DNA from: Faecalibacterium sp. UBA1762
Lineage (GTDB): Bacteria > Bacillota > Clostridia > Oscillospirales > Ruminococcaceae
Reading direction: 5' to 3'
Assembly (NCBI GenBank): GCA_002314755.1
Contig: DCHC01000036.1
Location: 268-64,267 of the forward strand
DNA: 64,000 nt
Below, one piece after another: positions 49,781-60,172 of this stretch (position 1 is the first letter of the stretch; each line of letters opens with the position of its first letter). The notes under the pieces were generated by a model. That model did not search any database. It saw only the letters and a program-made list of their open reading frames with translations, and was not told the origin of the DNA. The translations under genes and the position numbers were made by a program.

Positions 49781-51391
49781 ATGAAGAAGATTCTGGCACT
49801 GTTGCTGGTTCTGGCTATGGCTGTAAGCTTTGTCGCTTGCGCCGCCAAGACCGAAGAGCCTGCCGCTGAGTCTGCAAAGGTCGAAGTCGACGCAGAAGTC
49901 GCCGGCGAGGCTGTTGAGACTGAGGCAAAGTGGGACACCACTAAGCAGGACGAGATCGTTGTTTCTTATATGAACAACTACTACAACGCTGGTTGGGATA
50001 AGGTTGCTGAGGAGTATATGGCTCTGCATCCCGAAACCACCATCACCTATGATGTTATCGCTGATAACGACACCCTGTCTCAGAAGTTCGTCACCTGGTT
50101 CTCCAGCGACGACCTGACCGACGCCTCTGATATTACCCATATCAACTTTGCAGGCGTCGTCGGCGGTACGGATCTGTTGATGGAGCGCGGTCAGGTTTAT
50201 GACTTCACCAACCTGCTGGACGAGACCAACCCCTACACCGGTACTACCGTTCGCAGCTATCTGGAAGATGCTGATATCAGCTCTCTGACCGAGGCTCACG
50301 GTATGTCCGCTCTGCCCTTTGACCACGTTGCAGTTGCTATGATGGTCAACACCGATATGCTGGCTGCTAACGGTTTGGAAGTCCCCACCACCTACGAAGA
50401 GCTGGTTGCTTGCTGCGCTGCTCTGAAAGAGGCTGGCGTTGAGACCCCCGTTCTGTCCACTCCCGAAGGCACCTACTTCATCTCCTCTTTGGGCGATGCT
50501 GCTATGCGTGATATGTACGGCGACTTCCTGATTATGGAAGGCGACGGCGAGTATGATGCTGCTACCATGGCTGCCAACGCTGCTTTTGTGAACGACATCA
50601 CCAATCCCGCATTTGACTACGGCATTAAGATTTCCGGCGAGCGCAAAGCTGCTTATATCAAAGAGAACGGCCGCGACACCGCTCTGAGCGTTTCTATCTG
50701 GAACGAGTACTGCAAGCTGGCTGTCTACTACAACGACAACTATCGTGAGTCTGCTTCTACCGAAGTTCTGAGCAGCTTCGAGATGCAGAACGGCGCTTTC
50801 CTGATCTCCGGTTCTTGGAACGTTGGCGTTCTGAACAAGGATATTCAGGAGATGGGCGAAGACGGCTTTGCATGGCAGACCATCGCATTCCCCAGCTTTG
50901 AGACCACTCCCGAAGGTTGGGCTACCGGCGAGATTCGTTCTCTGTACGGCATGGGTAACCAGATGGGTGTTATCAAGACCCACGGCGATGACGAGGACCA
51001 TCTGAACCGTGTTCTGGACTTCATTATGTATGTTTACAGCCCCGCTGGCTGCGCCACCATGTTCCAGGAGACCTTGAACGCAGGTTACTTCGTACAGGGC
51101 AACCCCGCTATCAAGGGTGTCAACCTGCCCGAGGAGATCAATGCTAAGCTGGCTGGCTTCATTCAGGAGTCTCCCATGCGCAGTGATCTGGATGTTCTGT
51201 TCGGCAATGGCGTCTACATGGCCGAGGATCAGGGCACTTACAACGATGCTTTCAACAAGATGACCACCGGTGAGCTGGATGGCGAAGGCTTCCTGGCTGC
51301 TGTGAAGGCTATCCAGGATAAGTCTCTGGACGATGAGATTGCTCAGAACGGTTGGGATCTGGATCCCGCTACCAAGGACGAGCACGTATAA
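49781..51391 (+). CDS. ABC transporter solute-binding lipoprotein, family 1
   Basis: The product (536 residues from the ATG at 49781, with AAGGAG upstream) starts MKKILALLLVLAMAVSFVAC, a lipoprotein signal cut before the Cys of VACA. An acidic linker and a two-lobe sugar-binding fold follow (LSQKFVTWFSSDDLTD, LEVPTTYEELVACCAALKEAG, LISGSWNVGVLN). This is the COG1653 group that binds oligosaccharides, polyols or glycerophosphodiesters; substrate unknown. Codon usage is highly biased, suggesting strong expression. Confidence 0.93.
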   Translation: MKKILALLLVLAMAVSFVACAAKTEEPAAESAKVEVDAEVAGEAVETEAKWDTTKQDEIVVSYMNNYYNAGWDKVAEEYMALHPETTITYDVIADNDTLSQKFVTWFSSDDLTDASDITHINFAGVVGGTDLLMERGQVYDFTNLLDETNPYTGTTVRSYLEDADISSLTEAHGMSALPFDHVAVAMMVNTDMLAANGLEVPTTYEELVACCAALKEAGVETPVLSTPEGTYFISSLGDAAMRDMYGDFLIMEGDGEYDAATMAANAAFVNDITNPAFDYGIKISGERKAAYIKENGRDTALSVSIWNEYCKLAVYYNDNYRESASTEVLSSFEMQNGAFLISGSWNVGVLNKDIQEMGEDGFAWQTIAFPSFETTPEGWATGEIRSLYGMGNQMGVIKTHGDDEDHLNRVLDFIMYVYSPAGCATMFQETLNAGYFVQGNPAIKGVNLPEEINAKLAGFIQESPMRSDLDVLFGNGVYMAEDQGTYNDAFNKMTTGELDGEGFLAAVKAIQDKSLDDEIAQNGWDLDPATKDEHV

Positions 51392-51436
51392 TTGCTACGC
51401 GTAAAGCTTTGGTAACAACCCTGAATAGGTAAAAAG

Positions 51437-51470
51437 TGTGGGCAGGACAGTTCACTTTGTCCTGCCCACA
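51437..51470 (+). promoter_or_regulatory. Intercistronic hairpin after the solute-binding gene
   Basis: A perfect 12-bp stem TGTGGGCAGGAC / GTCCTGCCCACA with a 10-base loop lies 46 bases after the stop and lacks a T-run. It resembles 3' stabilising hairpins that keep binding-protein mRNA more abundant than permease mRNA. Confidence 0.65.
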
Positions 51471-51558
51471 TCTTCCTGTAAGAAAAGAAAAAAGAGAAAA
51501 ATTGCAAGGTGAGAAAAAAGCCTTTGCTGTTTCATCCCTTTGCAAAGGAGGGTTTTCG

Positions 51559-52446
51559 GTGCATAAGGAAAAAATTCGTTTTTCCATATACCCCTATCTG
51601 TTTATCGCCCCGACGATGATTCTGATAGCAATCTTTAGCTATTACGCCATGTTCAATGGCATTTACACCTCTTTGACGGATTCCCGCTTAAGTAGTGTGA
51701 CTACAAATTTTATTTGGTTTGAAAACTACAAGACGCTGTTCAGCGAATACGGAAAAGGATTCTGGACTTCCTTTAAGAATCAGGCTATTATGACCTGCTT
51801 CTCGGTCTTCCACTCTGTATTTTGGCCGCTTTTGACCGCTGAATTACTGTTCTTTGTCCGGCATAAAAAGGTTGCCGATGTAATTAAATCTCTGTTTGTT
51901 ATCCCCATGCTGGTTCCCGGCATTGTTACTACCCTGATCTGGCGCTTCCTGTATAACAAGGACTTCGGTTTTAATACCATCCTGGAAAAGCTGGGTTTGA
52001 AATCCTGGCAGCACAACTGGATGAACGATGAGAAAACCGCACTGGCAGCCGTTATTTTTATGGGCTTCCCCTTTGTTGCCGGTCTGTACTTCCTGATCTT
52101 CCACGCTGCTGTCAACAATATCGGCGCTGAGCTGTATGAGGCAGCCGTTATTGACGGTGCCAACAACTGGCAGGTCGCTTGGAAGGTGCATGTACCCAAT
52201 GTGGTACCCTACATCAGTGTGATCGCCACTCTGTCCTTGATTGGTTCTCTGTCCGGCTTCGGCGCCATTGCGGCAACCACCGGCGGCGGACCGGGTACCT
52301 GTACCACCATTCCCTCGTTGCTGATGTATTCTGTTGCATTCCAGAACGGTCGTTTTGGTTATGCTTCCGCAATGGGTACTATCATTATGATTATCATTTT
52401 GGTGCTGACCATGGTTCAGCGTAAACTGACAAAGGGGGCAGAATAA
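51559..52446 (+). CDS. ABC transporter permease, MalF/UgpA type
   Basis: The product (295 residues) starts at GTG 51559, with AAAGGAGGG at 51544-51552. It has six membrane segments and the EAA loop (LYEAAVIDGANNWQVAWKVHVPNVVPYI) near 195-222 that engages the ATPase. Downstream GSLSGFGAIAATTGGGPG is family-typical. It pairs with the next permease, five bases apart. Confidence 0.93.
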   Translation: MHKEKIRFSIYPYLFIAPTMILIAIFSYYAMFNGIYTSLTDSRLSSVTTNFIWFENYKTLFSEYGKGFWTSFKNQAIMTCFSVFHSVFWPLLTAELLFFVRHKKVADVIKSLFVIPMLVPGIVTTLIWRFLYNKDFGFNTILEKLGLKSWQHNWMNDEKTALAAVIFMGFPFVAGLYFLIFHAAVNNIGAELYEAAVIDGANNWQVAWKVHVPNVVPYISVIATLSLIGSLSGFGAIAATTGGGPGTCTTIPSLLMYSVAFQNGRFGYASAMGTIIMIIILVLTMVQRKLTKGAE

Positions 52447-52449
52447 GCT

Positions 52450-53286
52450 ATGCGTATTAGAAAAGGTTTTGGCTATTTTCTATCCCGTTTTGGTTTGTTG
52501 GGGTTGGTTTTCTTAACCTTCTTCCCCTTTGTGATGATGATCAACATGTCTTTAAAGAAGAATGTGGATATCCGTCTGCATTTTCTGAGCTGGCCTGCCT
52601 TCAATAAAATCGAGTGGGTCAACTTTTCCAAAGCATGGAGTTTCGTAAAGCATCCCATTTGGAACTCGTTGTTCGTCTGCTTTGTATCCCTGTTCATGAT
52701 TCTATTTATGGTTTCTCTGTCCGGTTACGCTTTTGGACGGATGAAATTCCGTGGCAGAGAGTTCTGCTTTGCTTTCATTTTGATTGTTATGATGATTCCC
52801 TACACCATGCTGCTGGTGCCCAACTATAAGATTATCCGTTCCTTTGGTATGCTGAATACCTACTGGGCGTTGATCGTTCCGTATATTCAAGGTCAGCAGA
52901 TTTTCGGTATTGTGTTGGCACGAACCTTCTATGAGTCCTTGCCCATGGAAATGTTCGAGGCTGCCAAGATCGACGGTGCAGGTGAATTCCAGATCTACAC
53001 CCGCATTGCATTGCCTTTGAGCGTTCCTACCCTGATCACCGTCGGTGTTACCAGCGTGACCAGTATGTACAATGACTACATTTGGCCCGCACTGGTGCTG
53101 ACCAAGGGCGATAAGATCAAAACCTTCTGTCAGATTGTGTTTAACAACGCTGCCGGTAACGGTACCTCTGACTACGGTATGATCACCGCCGCCTTCATTA
53201 TCGGTACATTGCCGCTGCTGATCATTACGGTCTCCTGCCTGAAGTATTACCTTGCCGGTATGCTGCAGGGTGCTGTAAAGGGTTGA
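52450..53286 (+). CDS. ABC transporter permease, MalG/UgpE type
   Basis: The 278-residue protein has six membrane segments and the EAA loop MEMFEAAKIDGAGEFQIYTRIALPLSVPTL near 168-197, followed by NDYIWPALVL. It is the second inner-membrane subunit. No ATPase gene is present in the operon, so a shared MsmX/UgpC-type ATPase encoded elsewhere is expected, which is common in Firmicutes. AAGGGGG lies upstream, near the previous stop. Confidence 0.94.
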   Translation: MRIRKGFGYFLSRFGLLGLVFLTFFPFVMMINMSLKKNVDIRLHFLSWPAFNKIEWVNFSKAWSFVKHPIWNSLFVCFVSLFMILFMVSLSGYAFGRMKFRGREFCFAFILIVMMIPYTMLLVPNYKIIRSFGMLNTYWALIVPYIQGQQIFGIVLARTFYESLPMEMFEAAKIDGAGEFQIYTRIALPLSVPTLITVGVTSVTSMYNDYIWPALVLTKGDKIKTFCQIVFNNAAGNGTSDYGMITAAFIIGTLPLLIITVSCLKYYLAGMLQGAVKG

Positions 53287-53334
53287 TACTCGGCATGAAG
53301 CTGTGCAGATAACTGCGCAGAAAAAAATCCGTAT

Positions 53335-53368
53335 AAAAAACACCTGTCTTGCGGCAGGTGTTTTTTTC
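53335..53368 (+). terminator. Terminator of the ABC importer operon
   Basis: AAAAAACACCTG pairs with CAGGTGTTTTTTT around an 8-base loop (53347-53354), giving a stem followed by a T-run; the symmetric A-tract also permits termination on the minus strand after the Lrp gene. Confidence 0.85.
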
Positions 53369-53431
53369 ATAGAAAAGCGCGCCGCATAAACCGAAAGGGC
53401 TAACTGCAAGCGCGCTTTTATGCTGTTTCGT

Positions 53432-53854
53432 TTATTGCTGGCGTTCTACCAAAGAGCTTAGGACGATTTGGGTGTTGGTCTGACCGTATTCCTGCAGATC
53501 GTTCAGCAGATGCTCCAAAGTTTCTATATTGGGACAGTGTACTAAAATGACATAGTTGCGGCTGCCGGTGACGGATGTGCAGCGCTCTACCAGCGGTTCA
53601 TCCACAATACGGGCACAAAAAGCATCCTTTTTATCGTGGAAAGTGGCAATATCTATGTAGGCACTGATGGTCCCCTTGCCTTGCGGATAGCCCATCCGAA
53701 CGGTATAGCCGTTGATGGTACCGTCCCGTTCCATTTTGTGAATACGCTCACTAACAGCCGGCGCTGTCAACTGTACCACGCCTGCTATCTCCTTTACGGG
53801 AATACGTGCGTTTTGTACCAACAGAGACAAAATCTTCTTATCTATCGCGTCCAT
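53432..53854 (-). CDS. Lrp/AsnC family transcriptional regulator
   Basis: The 140-residue protein has the N-terminal helix-turn-helix (MDAIDKKILSLLVQNARIPVKEIAGVVQLTAPAVSERIHKMERDG) and the C-terminal RAM ligand-binding domain (about 65-140, GSRNYVILVHCPNIETLEHLL). Members form octamers that sense amino acids. AAGGAGGAG precedes the ATG. It is monocistronic, between the ABC importer and the glycerol operon; its targets are not evident. Confidence 0.93.
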   Translation of the reverse strand: MDAIDKKILSLLVQNARIPVKEIAGVVQLTAPAVSERIHKMERDGTINGYTVRMGYPQGKGTISAYIDIATFHDKKDAFCARIVDEPLVERCTSVTGSRNYVILVHCPNIETLEHLLNDLQEYGQTNTQIVLSSLVERQQ

Positions 53855-54044
53855 ATCTTCTCCTCCTTTTTATACAGAAAACGAATCTTTTCTCCTAAAC
53901 AAACAGGATATTAAGCCTACACTTATTATAGTAAATCACAGAACAAAATGCAATAACTTTAAAATAATATTATCGGAATATTTAGTTAGAATATGACCCA
54001 AAATAGGTTAGAAGATTGATTGGACGAAAAAAGGAAGCTATTTA

Positions 54045-55541
54045 TTATGAAGGTTCAGACTGTGCCCATTGCAGGGAGCGGCCAACCGCTTTATCCCAGC
54101 CGCGGCAAAGGCTTAACCGCTCGGCATCCGTCATAGCCGGCTCAAAAATATGTTCGCACTGATAGCAGGCTTTAATTTCCCGGGTACTTTGCCAAAAGCC
54201 GGTGGCAAGACCTGCCAGGTAGGCGGCACCCAGCGCGGTGGTCTCCCGTATTTTGGGGCGGATAACACTGGTAGCCAAAATATCGGCCTGGAACTGCATT
54301 AAAAAGCTATCACGACAGGCACCGCCATCCACCTGTAAACCGGGCAGACAGATGCCGGTATCCGCCTGCATTGCCTGTACCAGGTCTGCAACCTGATAGG
54401 CAATCGATTCCTCTGCAGCACGGATGATATGCTCCGGCTTGGTACCACGGGTGATGCCGACAATGGCGCCTCGGGCATACATATCCCAATGAGGGGCACC
54501 CAAACCGGTAAAAGCGGGTACCAGATACACACCGCCGGTATCCGGTACCTTACGGGCAAAATATTCCGCGTCGGCGGCGTCCCGAATCAGCTTCATCTCA
54601 TCCCGCAGCCATTGCATCACGGCACCGCCTACAAAGACACTGCCCTCCAACGCATACTGTACTTTACCGCTTAGCCCTATGGCAATTGTGGTCAGCAGAC
54701 CGTGGGTGGAGTGATAAGCCTTATCACCGGTGTTCATCAGCAAAAAGCAGCCGGTACCGTAGGTGTTTTTTGCTTCACCGGGTGCAAAACACCCCTGACC
54801 GAACAGGGCTGCCTGTTGGTCACCGGCAATACCGGCAATGGGCACCTCAACCCCCTGGATATTGCAGTGCCCGAAAACGGCGCTGGAATCGCAGACCCGG
54901 GGCAGCATGCTGCGGGGAATATCCAGTGCCTTTAAGATGGTATCATCCCATTGCAGGGTGTGAATGTTAAACAGCATGGTGCGGCTGGCGTTAGTGACGT
55001 CGGTAATATGTACCTTGCCGTCGGTCAGTTTCCAGACCAGCCAGCTATCTACGGTGCCAAAGGCCAGCTCGCCGTTTTCTGCTTTTTGTCGGGCACCGGG
55101 CAGATTGTCCAGTATCCATTTGATCTTGGTGGCGGAAAAATAAGCATCTATGGGCAGACCGGTTGCCTGACGGATATAGGGGGCAAGACCCTGCGCGGTC
55201 AGCTCTTCACAGATGGATGCGGTGCGGCGGCACTGCCAAACAATGGCGTTACAGATGGGTTTTCCGGTGGCTTTTTCCCAAACAACCGTGGTCTCACGCT
55301 GGTTGGTAATGCCGATTGCAGCAAGCTGTCGGGGGGAGATGTTGCACTGGGCAAGCACCTCCATCATCGCCGCATATTGCCCGGAGTAAATTTCCATCGG
55401 GTCATGCTCTACCCATCCGGCCTGAGGATATATTTGACGAAATTCCTTTTGGACGGTTCCGATGATATTCTGCTCTTTGTCAAAAAGAATCGCCCTGCTG
55501 CTGGTGGTACCCTGATCCAAAGCTAAAATATAGTTTTTCAT
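54045..55541 (-). CDS. glpK: Glycerol kinase
   Basis: The 498-residue FGGY kinase phosphorylates glycerol to sn-glycerol 3-phosphate. The start MKNYILALDQGTTSSRAILFD is diagnostic, as are EHDPMEIY, the ITNQRETTVVWEK block and GIAGDQQAALFGQGCF. GGGAGG precedes the ATG. It is the last gene of the operon and is separated from the DUF1667 gene by a hairpin with a T-run, so it may be expressed at a lower level than the oxidoreductases. Confidence 0.97.
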   Translation of the reverse strand: MKNYILALDQGTTSSRAILFDKEQNIIGTVQKEFRQIYPQAGWVEHDPMEIYSGQYAAMMEVLAQCNISPRQLAAIGITNQRETTVVWEKATGKPICNAIVWQCRRTASICEELTAQGLAPYIRQATGLPIDAYFSATKIKWILDNLPGARQKAENGELAFGTVDSWLVWKLTDGKVHITDVTNASRTMLFNIHTLQWDDTILKALDIPRSMLPRVCDSSAVFGHCNIQGVEVPIAGIAGDQQAALFGQGCFAPGEAKNTYGTGCFLLMNTGDKAYHSTHGLLTTIAIGLSGKVQYALEGSVFVGGAVMQWLRDEMKLIRDAADAEYFARKVPDTGGVYLVPAFTGLGAPHWDMYARGAIVGITRGTKPEHIIRAAEESIAYQVADLVQAMQADTGICLPGLQVDGGACRDSFLMQFQADILATSVIRPKIRETTALGAAYLAGLATGFWQSTREIKACYQCEHIFEPAMTDAERLSLCRGWDKAVGRSLQWAQSEPS

Positions 55542-55565
55542 AGTGTAACCTCCCTGAATACCGGT

Positions 55566-55624
55566 TAAAAAGGACAGTCAGAACACCGCATACCGTTTTG
55601 CACAGCTGCAGGGGTCTGACTGTC
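55566..55624 (-). terminator. Partial terminator or attenuator upstream of glpK
   Basis: On the minus strand a 10-bp stem (GACAGTCAGA with TCTGACTGTC, 55573-55582 and 55615-55624) is followed by CTTTTTAACC. Its loop is long (32 bases) with inner pairing GCAGCTG, so termination is probably incomplete. Confidence 0.55.
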
Positions 55625-55648
55625 GCATTTGCGGTACAACAACGTTTA

Positions 55649-55999
55649 TTAGACCTTTTCAAAGGCTTTGACGGCAACCAGATCCACACCGGTACCCAGC
55701 AGATCCGGCAAGATCACCTGTCCGACCCTTACAGGCGCGCTAACCTCAACACTCTGCAGTGCTTTCATGGCAGGGAACAGCTTATCCTTTGGGATTGCAC
55801 CGGCTGTCTTGACCGGACAGCGCCGGGCGTTGCAGCCGGTCAGTTTGACGGTGCTGGTCAAAACCCGTACCGGATTTTGCAGCTCCGCTGCGCCGTAGGC
55901 AGCACCGCGGGAACAGTTGTTTCCGGTTACGGCAAAGGTAGTTTCATCTACCTGTAAATGACAACCCTTGGGGCATACAATACAAATCAGTTCTTTCAT
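55649..55999 (-). CDS. DUF1667 cysteine-rich protein of the anaerobic glycerol-3-phosphate operon
   Basis: The product (116 residues from the ATG at 55999) begins MKELICIVCPKGCHLQV and has Cys6, Cys9, Cys13 and Cys29 plus GCNARRCPVKTAGAIPK, an iron-sulfur-like arrangement. DUF1667 proteins occur next to GlpA/GlpB-like oxidoreductases in Clostridia, probably as a small electron-transfer or maturation partner. GAAAGGAAG precedes the ATG. Longer upstream in-frame codons are unsupported. Confidence 0.85.
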   Translation of the reverse strand: MKELICIVCPKGCHLQVDETTFAVTGNNCSRGAAYGAAELQNPVRVLTSTVKLTGCNARRCPVKTAGAIPKDKLFPAMKALQSVEVSAPVRVGQVILPDLLGTGVDLVAVKAFEKV

Positions 56000-56027
56000 G
56001 GGTTTTGCTTCCTTTCCCTTGAGTGGG

Positions 56028-57299
<1,272 letters not shown>

Positions 57300-57369
57300 C
57301 TTTCTGAAAAATCCTTTCTGGAAATAGAAGAAACCGACCCACTATTGTGATCCCCAAAATAGCAAAGTA

Positions 57370-58803
57370 TCAATCCTGTTTGGTTTCGCCGCACAGTACC
57401 CAGCTGCCGTCGGAATCCATGGGGATGTCCGCCGGGGAAACACCGTATTCCCGCGCCAAAATATCCTGTACACGGGGACCGCAGAAGCCGCCCTGACACC
57501 TGCCCATACCGGCACCAACCCGGCGTTTGACACCGTTGACACTGTAGGGTGGAATGGGCGTCTTTAAGCAGGCAAGAATTTCGCCCTCGGTGACGGTCTC
57601 ACACCGGCAGATCACCCTGCCGTAGGTGGCATCCCGGCGGATCAGCACATTTCTTTCCTCAGCGGAAAGCTCTTTGAATTTGATCCGTTTACGGGTATCG
57701 TCAAAATGTGCCTTGGGGCAAAGCTTCAAACCGGCCTGCTCCAGCAGCTCACAGGCATATTTGGCGATAGCCGGAGCAGAGGATAGCCCCGGGCTTTTTA
57801 TCCCTGCCAAATCAAAGAAATGGGGGGCATAGGCGCTTTCCTGAATGAGAAAATCATGGCTGTCATGGTTTGCGCGCACACCGGCAAAATTGCGGATGTT
57901 TTCGCCGAACCCGATGCTCGGCACGCTGCGCAGAGCGGCGGCGCGGACGAAGGCAAGACCCTCCTGGGTGGTTTGGGTCTGGTCGGCATCCGAAACATTT
58001 TCGGCATTGGGGCCGACAATCAGGTTGCCGTGTACCGTGGGGCTGACCAAAACACCCTTGCCTTTTTCGTTGGGGCACTGAAAAACAACTGTGTGGACCA
58101 GCTCGCCCTGGGATTTATCCAGCAAAAAATACTCGCCGCGGGCAGGGGTTATCTGATACTCCGGCGGGGCGATCAGGGCATGAACCTGCTCTGACTTGAC
58201 ACCGGCACAGTTCAAAATGTACCGGCCCTCAAACACACCGGCGGGGGTGGTGATCCGGTAGCCGCCGTCAATCTTTTCAATCGCTGTGGCTGCTGCCCGC
58301 CGTACCAGCTGTACGCCGTTTTTAACAGCTACCTCCGCCATGGCAAGGCAGTACTCCCACGGGCAGATCACACCTGCGCTGGGGGCATACAAAGCACCGC
58401 AGACCTCGTCGGAAAGCTTGGGCTCCATCCGGTGGGTCTGCTCTTTATCCAGCAGGGCAAGGCCGGGAACGCCGTTGGCGTTGCCCCGGTCATATAGCTT
58501 TTGCAGTGTTTTCAAATCGGCACCGTCAAAGGCAACGACAAGGGAGCCGATTTGGGCAAAGGGAACATCCAGCTTTGCACAAATCTCCTTGCAAAGCTCC
58601 ACGCCCTGCACATTCAGTTTGGCCATACGGGTACCCGGATAAGGGTCGTACCCCGCATGAATAATGGCACTGTTGGCCTTGGTGGTGGCATTCGCCACGT
58701 CATTATCTGCCTCCAGCACGGTGACCGAAAGCTGAGCGCGGGACAGTTCATACGCACAGGCTGCGCCGATGACGCCGCAGCCGATGATAATCACATCAGT
58801 CAT
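57370..58803 (-). CDS. Glycerol-3-phosphate dehydrogenase-like FAD enzyme with C-terminal [2Fe-2S] domain
   Basis: The product (477 residues from the ATG at 58803, with GAAAGGAAG upstream) has FAD-binding DVIIIGCGVIGAACAYELSR and a DAO fold similar to GlpA/GlpO. The C-terminal 90 residues form a BFD-type domain (CRCETVTEGEILACL and GRCQGGFCGP, with four Cys). It oxidises sn-glycerol 3-phosphate to dihydroxyacetone phosphate under anaerobic conditions, by inference from operon context. It is the first gene of the operon. Confidence 0.9.
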   Translation of the reverse strand: MTDVIIIGCGVIGAACAYELSRAQLSVTVLEADNDVANATTKANSAIIHAGYDPYPGTRMAKLNVQGVELCKEICAKLDVPFAQIGSLVVAFDGADLKTLQKLYDRGNANGVPGLALLDKEQTHRMEPKLSDEVCGALYAPSAGVICPWEYCLAMAEVAVKNGVQLVRRAAATAIEKIDGGYRITTPAGVFEGRYILNCAGVKSEQVHALIAPPEYQITPARGEYFLLDKSQGELVHTVVFQCPNEKGKGVLVSPTVHGNLIVGPNAENVSDADQTQTTQEGLAFVRAAALRSVPSIGFGENIRNFAGVRANHDSHDFLIQESAYAPHFFDLAGIKSPGLSSAPAIAKYACELLEQAGLKLCPKAHFDDTRKRIKFKELSAEERNVLIRRDATYGRVICRCETVTEGEILACLKTPIPPYSVNGVKRRVGAGMGRCQGGFCGPRVQDILAREYGVSPADIPMDSDGSWVLCGETKQD

Positions 58804-58850
58804 TACAGAATTCTTCCTTTCTGAAAAGAAAACAAAAATAAACCCATATA

Positions 58851-58879
58851 AATATAGCACAATCGCTTTGTTATATCAA
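58851..58879 (-). promoter_or_regulatory. Promoter of the glycerol-3-phosphate operon
   Basis: On the minus strand TTGATA (58879-58874) and TATATT (58856-58851) are 17 bases apart, 47 bases before the first gene. Confidence 0.75.
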
Positions 58880-58943
58880 GCCAGGGGGCAGAAAAAGAAT
58901 GGGTTACGGATAGTAGGTACCCGGTATATTTTTTAAAAAACAC

Positions 58944-58971
58944 TTGAGATAATTCGATAATATGATAAAAT
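58944..58971 (+). promoter_or_regulatory. Promoter of the beta-propeller glycosidase-like gene
   Basis: TTGAGA (58944-58949) and TAAAAT (58966-58971) have a 16-base spacer, 31 bases before the ATG at 59003. Confidence 0.55.
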
Positions 58972-59002
58972 AAGAGCAACAGGAAAAAGAAGGGAGCTTA
59001 CT

Positions 59003-60067
59003 ATGAAATACCTAAAAAATGTGCAGGACAGGGGTATTGTCCTTACCCCCGATACGTTGGGACAGCCGGTCTACCGGTGGGACGGCGGCGGCATGCGCGA
59101 GGCGATTTTAAACAAAGAGGATGGCTGGTTTATACTAAACTATGACGGCGCTATGCCGGGCGAAAACAGCACCAGCTACTGGAACGCCTGCCAGGCTCGC
59201 AGCAAAGATTTGGTCCACTGGGAAAAGCTGGGCCCCAACATGGTGGCAAGCGCCCTCTGCCATCCGGAAAGCAGCTGGGAGACCTACAAGGATTTTTGCA
59301 GCGCCAGCAGTCCATGGAGCTTTTATTCGGACGGCAGATGGTACCATTACTATGTTGGCGCGGATCACACCGCACCCGATGGCACCCCGGCATTTTGGTA
59401 CTCGACCATGCTTGCCACCAGCGAAACATTGACCGGCTTGTGGCATAAAAGATGTGATGATGAGGGCTGTGCCCGCCATGTCTGCCTGACCATGGGCCCG
59501 GCAGGAAGCTGGAACGATGTGACCACCAGCCCGGGTCAGATTGTGGAGAATCCACGTTGGACACAGGACCCCAAGGGGGAAAAACGCTACTTGATGTTTT
59601 ACAGCGGCAGCTGCAGCGGTGAGACCAAGCGAAGCCTGGGCATTGCCCGCAGCAATGATTTGGCGGTCAGTGATGATTTTGACGCTCCGCAGGGCAGCTT
59701 CTGGCAAAAGGACGATCAGCCGATTCTGCCGCCGGAGCATGATATCGAAAACACCTCCATCTATTACGAGGAGGAAACCGGCCTGTGGTGGCTATTTACC
59801 AACCATATTTACGCCAACGCCTACACCGATTCTGTCTGGGTGTATTGGACAAAGGATTTAGAGCATTGGGATCCGGAAAACCGCGCGATTGTGGTGGATA
59901 AGACGGTCAGCAGCTGGGCGCATGGGGCGATCGGTATGCCGACGGTGATGAAAAAAGATGACAGCACACTGGTTTTGCTATATGACGCCGTACCGGGCGA
60001 CGGTACCGGTCATCTGCACCGCAGCATCGGCCTTGCCGAGATCTCGTTGCCGTTGCAGGCAGAGTAA
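59003..60067 (+). CDS. Five-bladed beta-propeller glycosidase-like protein
   Basis: The 354-residue cytosolic protein has WDGGGMREAIL and repeated blade patterns (DGWFILNYDG, DGRWYHYYVGADH, GEKRYLMFYSGS, GLWWLFTNHIYA, DSTLVLLYDAVPG). These resemble GH43/GH32/GH117-type propellers. No signal peptide is present, so it would act on imported sugars. Family assignment and catalytic residues are uncertain; it might bind rather than cleave. AAGGGAG precedes the ATG. Single-gene unit. Confidence 0.65.
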   Translation: MKYLKNVQDRGIVLTPDTLGQPVYRWDGGGMREAILNKEDGWFILNYDGAMPGENSTSYWNACQARSKDLVHWEKLGPNMVASALCHPESSWETYKDFCSASSPWSFYSDGRWYHYYVGADHTAPDGTPAFWYSTMLATSETLTGLWHKRCDDEGCARHVCLTMGPAGSWNDVTTSPGQIVENPRWTQDPKGEKRYLMFYSGSCSGETKRSLGIARSNDLAVSDDFDAPQGSFWQKDDQPILPPEHDIENTSIYYEEETGLWWLFTNHIYANAYTDSVWVYWTKDLEHWDPENRAIVVDKTVSSWAHGAIGMPTVMKKDDSTLVLLYDAVPGDGTGHLHRSIGLAEISLPLQAE

Positions 60068-60103
60068 TGGGATAACTTGTAAGGTCAAAACGCTTTACAC
60101 GCA

Positions 60104-60139
60104 AAAAGAGGACACCCGCGAAGGTGTCCTCTTTTTTTG
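60104..60139. terminator. Bidirectional terminator between the glycosidase-like and CBM9-like genes
   Basis: AAAAGAGGACACC (60104-60116) pairs with GGTGTCCTCTTTT (60123-60135) around CGCGAA; the stem ends in T-runs on both strands. Confidence 0.9.
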
Positions 60140-60172
60140 CAAGAAATGGGTCAAAGCGGTTGCTGCAGATAA

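Noticed and set aside
49706..51385. A 559-codon open frame antisense to the solute-binding protein gene
   Set aside because: It mirrors the strongly biased codon usage of the sense gene, has no ribosome binding site or family similarity, and spans the sense gene almost exactly.
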